DNA from: a virus
Direction: 5' to 3' (one strand)
Virus record (IMG/VR): IMGVR_UViG_3300037069_004336
Coordinates: 1 to 31,351 of that record
Length of the DNA stretch: 31,351 nt
Of this stretch, positions 1 to 8,464 are shown piece by piece. How positions within the stretch are numbered: position 1 is the stretch's first letter; every line of letters starts with the position of its first letter. The notes below the pieces were generated by a model. The model did not search any database and had not been told where the DNA came from. It worked only from the letters and a program-made list of their open reading frames with translations. Position numbers and translations under genes: made by a program.

Positions 1-159
1 GATACCTGGATTAACTTCTGCACTTAATATTGCCTGAGCAATGATTTGAGCCATCTGCTGAGAGTATAAGGTCTTTGCTTGTTCAGCATCAGTCTGAGTC
101 AACATAGACTCTCCTAGAGCTTTTATTTGATCTGCTATAGTACTTATATTTACCGCCAT
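1..159 (-). CDS. Small tail/baseplate protein, N-terminal part (gene cut by the window start)
   Basis: ATG at 159-157, two bases after the stop of the spike gene. The frame is open to base 1 and continues at the right end of the window (31225 down to 31162), giving a 73-residue protein when the circle is closed. This part is mostly helical and rich in Gln and Ala (Q-Q-M-A-Q-I-I-A-Q-A). The part across the junction is a Gly/Ala/Thr-rich tail. It lies between the spike (gpV-like) and gp25-like wedge genes, so a role in the baseplate is likely by position only. No family is recognised. Confidence 0.75.
   Translation of the reverse strand, partial: MAVNISTIADQIKALGESMLTQTDAEQAKTLYSQQMAQIIAQAILSAEVNPGI
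2..127. repeat. 126-bp terminal overlap, left copy (circular genome)
   Basis: Bases 2-127 are identical to 31226-31351. Joining the ends restores one continuous reading frame, so the overlap reflects circular or circularly permuted DNA, not an internal duplication. Base 1 (G) differs from its counterpart 31225 (T). Confidence 0.95.
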
Positions 160-160
160 A

Positions 161-664
161 TTATTGTTTAAAAAGAAGGTTAATTTTATCTTCAAAATCC
201 TTTTGAAGTTTGGTTAATGCCTGTTGGTTTGTCGCTAAAGGACCAGCACCAGACATTCCTGAAGGTGTCGTAAAAACCATTTTATTTATCTCATCAATAA
301 CGCCTTTTGAAAAAGAAACCAAAGATTCTTTTAAAGATGTGATTTTATTGGTATCAGGATCCAAAGTTTGTACAACAAAATACTTAACTGAGTCGCAAGA
401 TACCACAAATGGGTTTCTTAAATCCAAGAAATTTACAAATACAATTGTTCCAGTGTTTGGCACCTCATATGAAGTCGAATTGCTTGAAGGGCATATTCTA
501 ACTCCAACATAATCTGCGTCACCATCCAATGGAGTTATAACACAAGTCATATTGGTTTCATCCACAGAAACAACTGTTCCTGGCTTAACAAAAACTTCTT
601 TTGATCCAACAATTTTGGTCAAAACATCTTTTAATTGCTTGTTTGAAACTGGAATATTATGCAC
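161..664 (-). CDS. Baseplate spike / baseplate assembly protein V-like (OB-fold)
   Basis: 167 residues. After a short helical N-terminus, residues ~26-95 have the alternating beta pattern of an OB-fold (K-P-G-T-V-V-S-V-D, then C-V-I-T-P-L-D, then G-T-I-V-F-V-N-F), as in the P2 gpV and Mu gp45 central spikes that pierce the outer membrane during contraction. The C-terminal ~50 residues are helical and may trimerise. The start is GTG, since no ATG lies further upstream in frame and it overlaps the hub gene by 8 bases, which implies translational coupling. Hub upstream and 73-aa and gp25-like genes downstream support the call. The assignment rests on fold pattern and order, not on a catalytic motif. 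Confidence 0.7.
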   Translation of the reverse strand: MHNIPVSNKQLKDVLTKIVGSKEVFVKPGTVVSVDETNMTCVITPLDGDADYVGVRICPSSNSTSYEVPNTGTIVFVNFLDLRNPFVVSCDSVKYFVVQTLDPDTNKITSLKESLVSFSKGVIDEINKMVFTTPSGMSGAGPLATNQQALTKLQKDFEDKINLLFKQ

Positions 665-2606
665 TTCTAAATGTTAGTTTATATTGTTGAATAAATGAAG
701 CATATTTTTCTGCAACAATTCTTTGAGTTTGAATTTCAATTGCCTGGTTAATGTTTCTTTTACCAGCTTCAACGGCTAAAACATCAATGTCTATTTTATC
801 TTGATCAATTTCTTTTCTTATATCGGCTGCTTGGTTGATATCTGTTTTTATACCAGTTATCATATCAGTTATTGGTTTGATTAAAGTATTCTCAGAACGA
901 ACAAAATTAGATTTAATATCAATTGTTGGTTTCCCAACAAAATTGGTTGGATCCGTAATAGTAGTCGTATAAGCATAGAAGTTTAATGCAACAGCAGTTT
1001 TTTGACCACGATTTCTTAACGGAATAAACTTTATTGTATTATCCAAAACTCTCTTACCTTTCGCATTGATAGTATTTATCAATTGTTGATCATTTAAACT
1101 TGTAGGATCAATTGTAGTTAATTTTGGTGTGTTTGAAGCAAATCCAGAATTAATATATCTTTGAACATCTCCTTTATATAATGAATTATTATCTAATCCA
1201 TTATCAATTTTTATATTTGAACTCAATAATGGGCCAAGAGTAATTGTAGTTCTATACCCAGAAGAAGAATAAGATGTTTGTACTCCTTGAATAAAATATT
1301 TTTGTAAAACCAAATTATATGGTTGAGTATTTAGAGTTTGGTTCTGGTATACATCACAAAATATGATTTCATCGAATAAAGAAACATAATGTCCCAATAA
1401 ACCAACTGAAGAATTTCTTTTGAATCCAGTGAATTTTACAGAATTCAAAAATTGATCCTTAAATTTTTCTATCTGAGCTTTTGTTGGATCATCAAACAAA
1501 ACAACATCGTGTGATTCTCCACCAGAATCACCATATGAATAACTTTTTGTGGTATTATCTTTAGAAATAATTTTGAAGTTAATTCTAACAGTAATATCAC
1601 GAGCATCCTGCCAAGCAAGATTTTTTGTAATCACATATTTAAATATGGGTTCAGTTATTTGAATTCCTTGATTTCTTATTTGTTGAATGATATAATCATC
1701 TGTTAATCCAATAGTTTCATACCACAGATCATAATTTTTTATTATGAATTGTTTATCAAAAAAACTAACCAATTCTGGGGGAAGTCCTGTCAACTCAGCA
1801 ACTCGAAATAAGTTGAATAATCCTCCAATAAAATATGTTTTACCACCATCCAAATTTGGAATCTGAAAGAAACAAGATTTTGTAAAGTATGTTGTGTCCA
1901 AAAATGTTAATATATCCATTCCTGTACAGTTTGGAGCACGATAATTTAAAATATCATAATCAACATTAATTAATTTGTCAACTTTTGTAATTAAAAGATA
2001 ATCCAAAACTTTTGTTTTTAAAGAAGAATCTTTAATGCCATCCAAAGTTGTTTTATATATTTGTGGAACTCTTTCATTATATAAATCAATAACCTTATAC
2101 ATCAAATCTACAACATTTATTTTTGGTGTAGAAAAGTTAAATAAAAACTTCCTAAAATGATAGCACTGGTTCTCAATAATGACATTTGACATTTTTGCAT
2201 TTGTATTATCAATGTTTTTTACAAATCCAAAAAAGTTTTCATAACGATCTCTTTGGTCATTCTCATTATAAGTTAATTCAACAATTACAATATCTCCAAT
2301 TTCATATGAAAAAGAATCAAATCTATCTCTATATCTATTTGGTATCGTAATATCAGCTCCATTTTTTGGCAACTGATTTGTCATCTTTAAATTATTTGAT
2401 CCATCATTTAATTTTATTACTCCATTAACATCATAGGTAGATGAAAATTGCAAAGTACATAATTCTGATATATCACCTTTATTTCTAGTGATTTCAGCAG
2501 ACATTAAACCAATATCAGTATTTTTGTTATCACCAATGTTTGTGATTACAAATGATTCACCTTGTCTATTGATTATAGTTATTCTATGTACGAGATTTAA
2601 TATCAT
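657..2606 (-). CDS. Baseplate hub protein (gpD / gp27-like)
   Basis: 649 residues. The N-terminal half is beta-rich, with the hub-type sequence F-F-G-F-V-K-N-I-D near residue 125. That element recurs in P2 gpD and Mu gp44 type hubs, which cap the tail tube and hold the spike. The last ~170 residues include a long charged helical region (about 580-645). ATG at 2606 overlaps the previous stop in a TAATG junction, so the genes are translationally coupled. It lies between a DUF6046-like tail protein and the spike gene, the usual hub position. The protein is longer than P2 gpD (about 390 residues), so extra domains are present. The family call is moderately secure. Confidence 0.65.
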   Translation of the reverse strand: MILNLVHRITIINRQGESFVITNIGDNKNTDIGLMSAEITRNKGDISELCTLQFSSTYDVNGVIKLNDGSNNLKMTNQLPKNGADITIPNRYRDRFDSFSYEIGDIVIVELTYNENDQRDRYENFFGFVKNIDNTNAKMSNVIIENQCYHFRKFLFNFSTPKINVVDLMYKVIDLYNERVPQIYKTTLDGIKDSSLKTKVLDYLLITKVDKLINVDYDILNYRAPNCTGMDILTFLDTTYFTKSCFFQIPNLDGGKTYFIGGLFNLFRVAELTGLPPELVSFFDKQFIIKNYDLWYETIGLTDDYIIQQIRNQGIQITEPIFKYVITKNLAWQDARDITVRINFKIISKDNTTKSYSYGDSGGESHDVVLFDDPTKAQIEKFKDQFLNSVKFTGFKRNSSVGLLGHYVSLFDEIIFCDVYQNQTLNTQPYNLVLQKYFIQGVQTSYSSSGYRTTITLGPLLSSNIKIDNGLDNNSLYKGDVQRYINSGFASNTPKLTTIDPTSLNDQQLINTINAKGKRVLDNTIKFIPLRNRGQKTAVALNFYAYTTTITDPTNFVGKPTIDIKSNFVRSENTLIKPITDMITGIKTDINQAADIRKEIDQDKIDIDVLAVEAGKRNINQAIEIQTQRIVAEKYASFIQQYKLTFRSA

Positions 2607-3382
2607 TAAAATTGAATTAATGTGTTTGTTTCAGCTTCAATTGTAAAACGTTGAATATTCTTCATCGTTGGATCTGCTGGAAGTGAAAAAGATTTTATAA
2701 TACAACTAGCTGTGTTTATTCCAGTTTTATTTGAAATCCAATTATTTAATAAGTTAAATTCTTTATTGCGAGTACACATCGTTACAAAATCTGTAACGTC
2801 AGGTCTATTTTGATCAGGCACCAATGGATCATCACCAACAAATTTTGCTATAAATAAACCTTCAATTTGAAGTTTATAACTTGATGAGTTAACAAATTCT
2901 TGAATATTTCCTTGGTAGCCAATTGGCATTGATTCAACGTAATTATTTGTTTGTGAAATAGAAATTGTTGCGATAGGAATATTCAAAGTAATTGTTTCTT
3001 GATCGTTGATCGTTGAATCAAAGAAATTCCTTAATCTATAAGAAGAAGTTAAAATCAAATTTGGAATTATTGCCTTATTAAAATAACCATCAACATTTGT
3101 TGTGGGATTATTTGAAATATTTAAAGCAATATTCTTTCCATCATTATTTATTTGGTCTTGAATTATTTTACCAGAGTTTCCATTTCTATTATAAGGCAAA
3201 AATCTTGCAGCAAACTGTTGTGCAATAGCTGCATAAAATGTTGCATTTAATACAGTATTATTTACAAGTTGTGGTTGCAAAACTGCATTAATTAAATCCT
3301 GATTCAAATCACCGTGAGTAAACTCAATTATTGGTTTGAAATGATATGGATTTGGAATATTATTTAAGTTAAGATTAGGCAT
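2606..3382 (-). CDS. Tail protein between tape measure and hub (DUF6046-like)
   Basis: 258 residues from the ATG at 3382, whose codons overlap the tape-measure stop by 8 bases. An upstream TTG at 3409 is also in frame but lies deeper inside the tape-measure gene, so the ATG is preferred. The centre is beta-rich (I-P-I-A-T-I-S-I-S-Q, then S-S-Y-K-L-Q-I-E-G-L), and the C-terminus repeats this pattern after a helical segment. This layout resembles the DUF6046 proteins of Bacteroidota phages. The gene order (tape measure, this, hub) suggests a tail-tube initiator or baseplate-tube connector, as held by DNA-circulation-type proteins in Mu-like phages. This is inferred from position and pattern. 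Confidence 0.5.
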   Translation of the reverse strand: MPNLNLNNIPNPYHFKPIIEFTHGDLNQDLINAVLQPQLVNNTVLNATFYAAIAQQFAARFLPYNRNGNSGKIIQDQINNDGKNIALNISNNPTTNVDGYFNKAIIPNLILTSSYRLRNFFDSTINDQETITLNIPIATISISQTNNYVESMPIGYQGNIQEFVNSSSYKLQIEGLFIAKFVGDDPLVPDQNRPDVTDFVTMCTRNKEFNLLNNWISNKTGINTASCIIKSFSLPADPTMKNIQRFTIEAETNTLIQF

Positions 3383-5093
3383 ATTGTGAGAAGTCTTCGG
3401 ACACACCAATCAATAATTCAAGCATTTGTTGCTTAACTGTTTGTTGATCTCCCATATTTGATATATTTTGATTTTGAATGTTTTGTAATGCACCCAAATT
3501 AACAATAATATTTTTTACTTCACCAGTTTGTGAACTCTTAACATTATTGTCCATAGCTGCTCCAGCTATTGATGATACAGATTTATTACTTGTAGAAGTT
3601 TCGTCCACAACACCACCTTCAGCAGTTCCTAAAGCATTTGAATCGGATTCAACTTTTATTGGGTTCTTTGTGACTTCCAATAATCGATCACCAAGCTTAT
3701 TTAATGTATCATTGAATAATAAAAACCCAACAACTTTTGCTATAACACCAAATATTTTTTTAGTTAAATCCCAAACAAAACCAAGTGTAGAAGTAAGCCA
3801 TCCAAATACACGTTTAAGTGAATCAAATACTCCTTCTCCAAAAATAGCTGACCATATTTCATTTATCGCTTCGCCAACAGAAGAAACAATATCCCAAACA
3901 GTTTTGAATGCGTCAATTAATTGAGGCAAAATTTTATTTACAACTTCCATAATAGGTGTTGCAATTTTCCAAAACGCAAGTTCAAGTTTTTTACCCCATT
4001 CAGAAATCATTTTCATTATTGGGATAATTCCTCTAGTTGCTTTAGATTGTTCTTTTGTTATTTCAAGATTTATATTTCCTTTTTTTGCAACTTCATCATA
4101 TTTCTGTGCCATCTCATCAAGAGATTTTGTATTGGTAGAGATTGCCAAAAGCCCTTTTTGACCCAAGTCTTCAGCGGCACTACCTCCGAGGCCTGAATTT
4201 AATTCTTGTGCAACTTTAGGATCAATTTTATCAACTTTGGAGAATACTTCTTTAAAAGCTTCTTCAGCGGTTTTTGATCCATTTAATATTTCTTTTTGAA
4301 ATTTATCTGCATTAATACCAGCTTTACCTAAAGCAATTTTTGTTGCATCTGGTAATTCTTGTTTTATTCTTGTAGTAAATTCTTTCATCGCATCAACTGA
4401 TTTATTTGAGAATAAACCATTCTCAGAAGATACAGATAAAGTTTTTATTAATGACTCAGCATTTCCTCCAGCTCCTTTTATCTGAGAAGAAAACTCTTTT
4501 ATATCATCAAGATTTAATTTTCCATTTGTTGCTGTCAAGCCTTTTGAGACAAGCTCAGCTGCTTCTGCACCTTTTATACCAAACTCATTTACTAATACGT
4601 TTGTAGCGTCTGTAAGAGCCTTAGGATCGATACCATCAAATGTTTTTGATATACCACGAACAATATCTGTTGTTGCTTTTAAATCATCGTTTGATTTTGC
4701 AAATCTTTGAACTTCAACATCAACTTGTTTAATATCTTCAGCTGTTTTATACATTGCCGTTCCAAAAGCTACAGCAGCAGCAGTAGCCGCACCAATAGGA
4801 TTTGTTAAAGCTCCAATCGCTGGACCAACTCCAGGAATATCAGCAGCAAGGCCAGAGATATTTCCTTTTAAATCTTTGAATGCATTACCAACAGAGGCTT
4901 TAAATTTATTTGCTGTTGCTATAGCTTTGTCAGCACCTTTTGTTGCAATATTAATTACAGTTGGGTTATTATTAATTGCCTTCAATTTATCTTGAAGGAT
5001 TTCAATAATATTACCAGCAGATTTTACCGAAGGTTTTACCTCGGCTTCAATCCCCAAATTAAAAATTACTGACTGTTTACTATTAGATGGCAT
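3375..5093 (-). CDS. Tail tape measure protein
   Basis: 572 residues. It is Ala/Lys/Gly-rich with long amphipathic helices. A hydrophobic Gly/Ala segment lies at about 88-114 (G-P-A-I-G-A-L-T-N-P-I-G), followed by a tape-measure core with repeated K-G-A/E-A-A patches and more hydrophobic helices around 350-450. Tape measure proteins fix tail length and help deliver DNA. The size is small for this role, which implies a short tail. ATG at 5093 lies inside the end of the frameshifted chaperone gene (11-base overlap), the standard arrangement chaperone G, G-T, tape measure. Position and composition make this call firm. Confidence 0.85.
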   Translation of the reverse strand: MPSNSKQSVIFNLGIEAEVKPSVKSAGNIIEILQDKLKAINNNPTVINIATKGADKAIATANKFKASVGNAFKDLKGNISGLAADIPGVGPAIGALTNPIGAATAAAVAFGTAMYKTAEDIKQVDVEVQRFAKSNDDLKATTDIVRGISKTFDGIDPKALTDATNVLVNEFGIKGAEAAELVSKGLTATNGKLNLDDIKEFSSQIKGAGGNAESLIKTLSVSSENGLFSNKSVDAMKEFTTRIKQELPDATKIALGKAGINADKFQKEILNGSKTAEEAFKEVFSKVDKIDPKVAQELNSGLGGSAAEDLGQKGLLAISTNTKSLDEMAQKYDEVAKKGNINLEITKEQSKATRGIIPIMKMISEWGKKLELAFWKIATPIMEVVNKILPQLIDAFKTVWDIVSSVGEAINEIWSAIFGEGVFDSLKRVFGWLTSTLGFVWDLTKKIFGVIAKVVGFLLFNDTLNKLGDRLLEVTKNPIKVESDSNALGTAEGGVVDETSTSNKSVSSIAGAAMDNNVKSSQTGEVKNIIVNLGALQNIQNQNISNMGDQQTVKQQMLELLIGVSEDFSQYA

Positions 5094-5609
5094 TTGGTTC
5101 TGACTTTAATTTATTGTATGCTGAAGACTTTAATTCTAAAACGTATTGCAACTTTGCCCATTCACGACAAAGCTCGTCGTAACTCATACTTCTCAATTCT
5201 GAGGGCTGAATATGAAAGTAGTACTGTAAAAGCGCTTCTACTTTGCTTACGTCGTCTTTTTCGTGAATTTCAGCAGATACTAGTTTTTTTTTAAACTAGC
5301 ATTCTTAAGTTCGATCAAAGCAATGCATTGAATTGATGCTGCAATACTTAAAGCTTCATCAGTACGTATGTCCATATCGCCTCCAATCCAACATTCAGCC
5401 AAGATAATCTCACCTGCTGTGATGAAGTCTGGTTTTGAACCATCAAATGGAGAAATTAAAGGAAATACTGTTTTAAAAGTTTTTTTATCAATCTTGCAAA
5501 GATATCCTTTTTTGCCTTCAACCTCAATTGTATATTCTGCGCCAATTGGAACGATTTCTTTAATTTCTTCTTTTGGTGCATTAATTGTCACCGTTTTTTG
5601 CTTTGCCAT
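5083..5609 (-). CDS. Tail assembly chaperone G-T fusion made by -1 ribosomal frameshift
   Basis: The chaperone frame ends in TTA AAA AAA AAC TAG. Slipping back one base on A-AAA-AAC bypasses the stop and reads 66 more codons to a TAA at 5085-5083, making a 175-residue fusion. The extension has the lambda gpT-like look: a Q-Y-Y-F-H-I-Q-P-S-E stretch, then M-S-Y-D-E-L-C-R-E-W, then a charged helix. In the -1 frame a TAG lies just before the A run, and no ATG, GTG or TTG start lies between it and the extension, so the conserved-looking part can only be reached by frameshifting. It sits directly before the tape measure and overlaps its ATG. Mechanism known from lambda G/GT; frameshift efficiency unknown. 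Confidence 0.85.
5280..5609 (-). CDS. Tail assembly chaperone G-like (unshifted product)
   Basis: 109 residues ending at the TAG right after the slippery run. It starts with a Lys/Glu-rich stretch (K-T-V-T-I-N-A-P-K-E-E) and continues with short beta strands and a helical C-terminus (S-I-A-A-S-I-Q-C-I-A-L-I). Lambda gpG-type chaperones bind the tape measure and recruit tube subunits. The longer G-T form shares these residues. The ATG lies 121 bases downstream of the tube gene, with a strong terminator hairpin between them, so this gene is probably expressed at a lower level than the tube and sheath. The role is assigned from position and the frameshift. Confidence 0.8.
   Translation of the reverse strand: MAKQKTVTINAPKEEIKEIVPIGAEYTIEVEGKKGYLCKIDKKTFKTVFPLISPFDGSKPDFITAGEIILAECWIGGDMDIRTDEALSIAASIQCIALIELKNASLKKN
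5283..5289 (-). promoter_or_regulatory. Slippery heptamer A-AAA-AAC for -1 frameshifting
   Basis: The heptamer lies in the correct phase (A AAA AAC) within a run of nine A followed by C. It is one codon before the zero-frame stop TAG. A-AAA-AAC fits the X-XXY-YYZ rule for simultaneous tRNA slippage. Confidence 0.85.
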
Positions 5610-5648
5610 AATTTATTTTTTTAGGGTTATTTGTATAAATAAATAGAC

Positions 5649-5692
5649 AAAAAAAAGCACATCGATTGCAGATTTCACTCTGCAAGATGCGC
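5649..5692 (-). terminator. Intrinsic terminator between tube and chaperone genes
   Basis: On the minus strand, GCGCATC-TTGCAGA pairs with TCTGCAA-GATGTGC (one G-U pair, 2-base bulge, 6-base loop). Eight T follow directly. It comes 38 bases after the tube stop codon and before the chaperone gene, so it probably ends or attenuates the sheath-tube transcript. Confidence 0.8.
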
Positions 5693-5730
5693 CTTTTATT
5701 ATAACCCTTTAAATTATAATTTCTTATTTA

Positions 5731-6198
5731 CTAGATTGCAGAAGCTCCCCAGTTAATGTTACCTATTGAAATAGGTAGTTCAACGATAATACTTGTATCT
5801 CCTTGATTCATTCCACGAATATTTTGTGTGAAGTTTACGAATTGAAGTTCGTCAACAACAACAAATTGTCCGTTTTCAGAAGGTATGTAAGATACAATGA
5901 TTGAAATTCCATCCAAGTCCAAAATTGAACCAGTGCTTGATCCAGCTTGTCTTGCAGCTGCTTGAAGTTTTAACACTTCAGACATACGAACAGAAATACT
6001 TCCTTGGAATTCTACGTTTCCAGCTCCTTTGGAGATTGGTAAACGACCATAACCATATAAGTTATCGATTGTTTGTGTTTCTTGATAGTTAACAGATAGA
6101 ATGTCTTTAATAACAATTCCATTTATTGTCAAAACAACATTCCCCCAAGAATGGGCGAAGTTGTTTATGATTGGCATAGTTTGTGGGCCTCTAGGCAT
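5731..6198 (-). CDS. Tail tube protein
   Basis: 155 residues. It is beta-rich with a central loop region and has the pattern of short myovirus tube proteins. Near residues 22-36 a V-L-T-I-N-G-I-V-I-K-D strand pair occurs, then Y-G-Y-G-R-L-P-I-S-K-G, a loop like the metal/turn region of XkdM and FII-type tubes, then a strand-rich C-terminus with S-I-I-V-E-L-P-I-S-I. Tube subunits stack as hexamers inside the sheath around the tape measure. It lies directly after the sheath gene and before the chaperones, which is the classic order. Highly expressed structural gene; a terminator follows. Confidence 0.75.
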   Translation of the reverse strand: MPRGPQTMPIINNFAHSWGNVVLTINGIVIKDILSVNYQETQTIDNLYGYGRLPISKGAGNVEFQGSISVRMSEVLKLQAAARQAGSSTGSILDLDGISIIVSYIPSENGQFVVVDELQFVNFTQNIRGMNQGDTSIIVELPISIGNINWGASAI

Positions 6199-6224
6199 AG
6201 TAATTTTAGTTTAAAGTGTTTGAA

Positions 6225-7388
6225 TTATGTAGTAAGACTGAAACCTAAGTTAACTTGAATTTCACGAGCCACACCAACTGGAACGACTTTAACACCAATC
6301 ACCAATTTAGATGTGCTTAACACATTTTGAGTAGGATCGATTGAAACACTGAAGCCAGATAATTCACCAGCACCAACCATTGAATTCAATGCACCATTTA
6401 CAAGTGTTTTGAAATATTGAATTGTACCAATTGCAATTTGTCCAGTAGCTGCATCAACATTCAAAGGAGAATTGATAGATGGCAACAAAGCAGTTCTGAT
6501 TTGTCTTGAACATTTTTGAATTGTTCTATTATTCTCGATTGTACTGAAGTCACTAGTTACAAGATCAGCAGTCCATCCATAATTAAACCAGGTACCAGAA
6601 GCTCCAACCAATTGTCTACAGAATATGTAACCAAAGGAGTCCAGCGTGTTTAATAAAGTTGTTGATTTGTCTGTATACAAAGATCCATCGATAAAACCAA
6701 CAGTAGAATAACCAGTTTGAACCAAGTTAAAGGCTGCAATCCAACCGATAGATTCGTTAACAGCAGCTTTTGAAACAATACCAAGAGTTGTTCCCAAGGT
6801 ACCAACCAAAGTTGCACCAGAAGCTCTTAATACTACTGGTCTTGAACCATCAGTAAAATCATCACCAATTACATAAGATACTTTAGGACAAGTTAATTGA
6901 TGTATATCAATCAATGTCTCTACAGTAGCTCCAGAAGCTAGTCTAGATGAATAAATAGTTTGAAGAGGTGCATATTCCAACTCAGCTTGATCAGCTTGTC
7001 CTTGGATAGCTGAAATGCTTGTAGATACATATCTCTTATCAGCATCAAAAATACCAACTTGTTTAACTGTCCCGTTAGAAAAGTTTTTCAAATCAAGTAA
7101 TTCTGAATAAGTAGTTGTTCCTGTTTTTACGACAGAAATATAAAGTGAAGATTGCGAATTTCTGAAGTACTCATCGATGTGGTATTTCAAAACTTGTCCA
7201 CCAGTGAGAGTATCACCCGTGATTCCAAGAACGCTTGAAGAGTCATCTGGAGAAAATAATTGATACTTACCAGCTGACAACGTTGTTGCTGTGGAGTAAA
7301 AAATTATCCCAGATATACCGTCATCGCTAACTTGAGGTCTTGCAAGACCGCCATTAGAAATTACGACGTTAACATTAGGTAGTGCCAT
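6225..7388 (-). CDS. Contractile tail sheath protein (DUF2586-like)
   Basis: 387 residues. It begins with a hydrophobic strand (N-V-N-V-V-I-S-N-G-G-L) and has an ordered run of sheath-type elements: D-G-I-S-G-I-I-F-Y-S near 23, a Y-H-I-D-E-Y-F-R-N helix near 69, and a C-terminal strand ending V-N-L-G-F-S. This matches short DUF2586-type sheath proteins of Bacteroidota phages, which lack the large surface domains of T4 gp18. It defines the virion as myovirus-type. The stop lies 26 bases upstream of the tube ATG, and the two genes are likely transcribed together. The sheath gene begins just after the terminator that follows the capsid gene, so it may have its own promoter; none is recognised. 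Confidence 0.8.
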   Translation of the reverse strand: MALPNVNVVISNGGLARPQVSDDGISGIIFYSTATTLSAGKYQLFSPDDSSSVLGITGDTLTGGQVLKYHIDEYFRNSQSSLYISVVKTGTTTYSELLDLKNFSNGTVKQVGIFDADKRYVSTSISAIQGQADQAELEYAPLQTIYSSRLASGATVETLIDIHQLTCPKVSYVIGDDFTDGSRPVVLRASGATLVGTLGTTLGIVSKAAVNESIGWIAAFNLVQTGYSTVGFIDGSLYTDKSTTLLNTLDSFGYIFCRQLVGASGTWFNYGWTADLVTSDFSTIENNRTIQKCSRQIRTALLPSINSPLNVDAATGQIAIGTIQYFKTLVNGALNSMVGAGELSGFSVSIDPTQNVLSTSKLVIGVKVVPVGVAREIQVNLGFSLTT

Positions 7389-7416
7389 ATTAGTTTTTTA
7401 ATTTAAATAATTTTAT

Positions 7417-7446
7417 AAAAATGTGCAGAGAATATTCTCTGCACAT
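7417..7446 (-). terminator. Perfect 26-bp palindrome terminator after the capsid gene
   Basis: Bases 7421-7446 form a perfect palindrome, ATGTGCAGAGAAT and its reverse complement. On the minus strand it is followed by TTTTTAT. It sits between the major capsid stop and the sheath start, so it acts as an intrinsic terminator or attenuator. Confidence 0.75.
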
Positions 7447-7462
7447 TGAAATTTTGTTTTGA

Positions 7463-8419
7463 CTACTTCTGAGCTAAGATATACAAACCTTTAGAGTCTG
7501 TTCTTGATGCAGATGCACCAGCAACCATTTGTACAGAAGTTTTTTGACCGTAGTAGTCAGGATCAACCAAAGTATAAACTTCAGCAGGAGCAGAAGCATA
7601 AGCAATTGAGTTTGCAACGAATGCAATACCAGCACCAGCAGTTTGGTTAGACAATGAAGTGAAAGGATCAACAGCCAAAGAACCAGATACAGTTGTTGAA
7701 GCTGAAACGCCAGACATTTGAAGAACAGTATTTTTCTTAATGATGTTGATACCGTTAAGTTTCAAAATCACACCAGAAGCAGCAACTGATTCACCAGTAC
7801 CCAATTCATTTGCTTTCAAGATTGCTGGATCCAAAATCAATGATGCATACATATTTGCAGGAAGAACTAAGAATCTATCTCCAACAACGTTGTCACGATC
7901 AAACAACAAACCAAGACGAACGATGTCAGAGAAAGTGACAGCTGAACGAGCAGTTGTACCATCTGGACCAAACGAAGTCAAAGCACCAGTAGTTGTGATT
8001 GTATTTCCAGAAGGAACATTTTTTGAAGAAGAATAAAGAATTGATTTACCAACAAATTCAGCTAATGCATTTACAGAGTTCGAAAGAGAACCAGCTCTTT
8101 TATCCCACGCAGATATTTGTTGTTCAAAATCAGTTGTAATAATTGATTTTGTTTGGAATGATTCAACATTGAAAGTCAAAGCTGCTTCACTTGTTCTAGA
8201 ATCTCCGTTTCCAGAAAATCCGTAGTTTACTCCACCCACTTGGACGAAGTCTTTCATAATCGAAGCAGTTGCTTGATATTGAGGTATTGAAACAGTTCTG
8301 TAATTCAAATATTCAGATGCATTCATCCAAAGATCTGTGAAAGCCATTGTTTCGTAAAGTCTCTCTTTTAATTTCGAGTCGAAAAAGGTTGAGAACGGTG
8401 ATGTTGTTAAATTTGCCAT
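7463..8419 (-). CDS. Major capsid protein (HK97-fold)
   Basis: 318 residues. The N-terminus (N-L-T-T-S-P-F-S-T-F-F) is followed by helical segments and extended strands. The middle has an I-T-T-D-F-E-Q-Q-I-S helix and the C-terminal half carries a P-domain-like pattern with F-L-V-L-P-A-N-M-Y and a V-D-P-D-Y-Y strand near residue 283. It has the size and order typical of HK97-fold coats in Mu-like phages. It lies directly after the protease/scaffold gene and is followed by its own terminator. Codon and amino acid use fits a highly expressed structural gene. The call rests mainly on order with the protease and on size. Confidence 0.8.
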   Translation of the reverse strand: MANLTTSPFSTFFDSKLKERLYETMAFTDLWMNASEYLNYRTVSIPQYQATASIMKDFVQVGGVNYGFSGNGDSRTSEAALTFNVESFQTKSIITTDFEQQISAWDKRAGSLSNSVNALAEFVGKSILYSSSKNVPSGNTITTTGALTSFGPDGTTARSAVTFSDIVRLGLLFDRDNVVGDRFLVLPANMYASLILDPAILKANELGTGESVAASGVILKLNGINIIKKNTVLQMSGVSASTTVSGSLAVDPFTSLSNQTAGAGIAFVANSIAYASAPAEVYTLVDPDYYGQKTSVQMVAGASASRTDSKGLYILAQK

Positions 8420-8464
8420 AATAATTGTTTAAATATTTTGTTGTTAAATTGGTTACTTGTTTAA

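Noticed and set aside
2-127. True direct terminal repeat as in T7-like genomes
   Set aside because: The overlap is short, lies inside a gene and its length fits an assembly k-mer; circular closure explains it better.
3478-4606. Plus-strand ORFs inside the tape-measure gene
   Set aside because: They are complement frames of a convincing minus-strand gene; Cys/Phe-rich sequences are typical of shadows.
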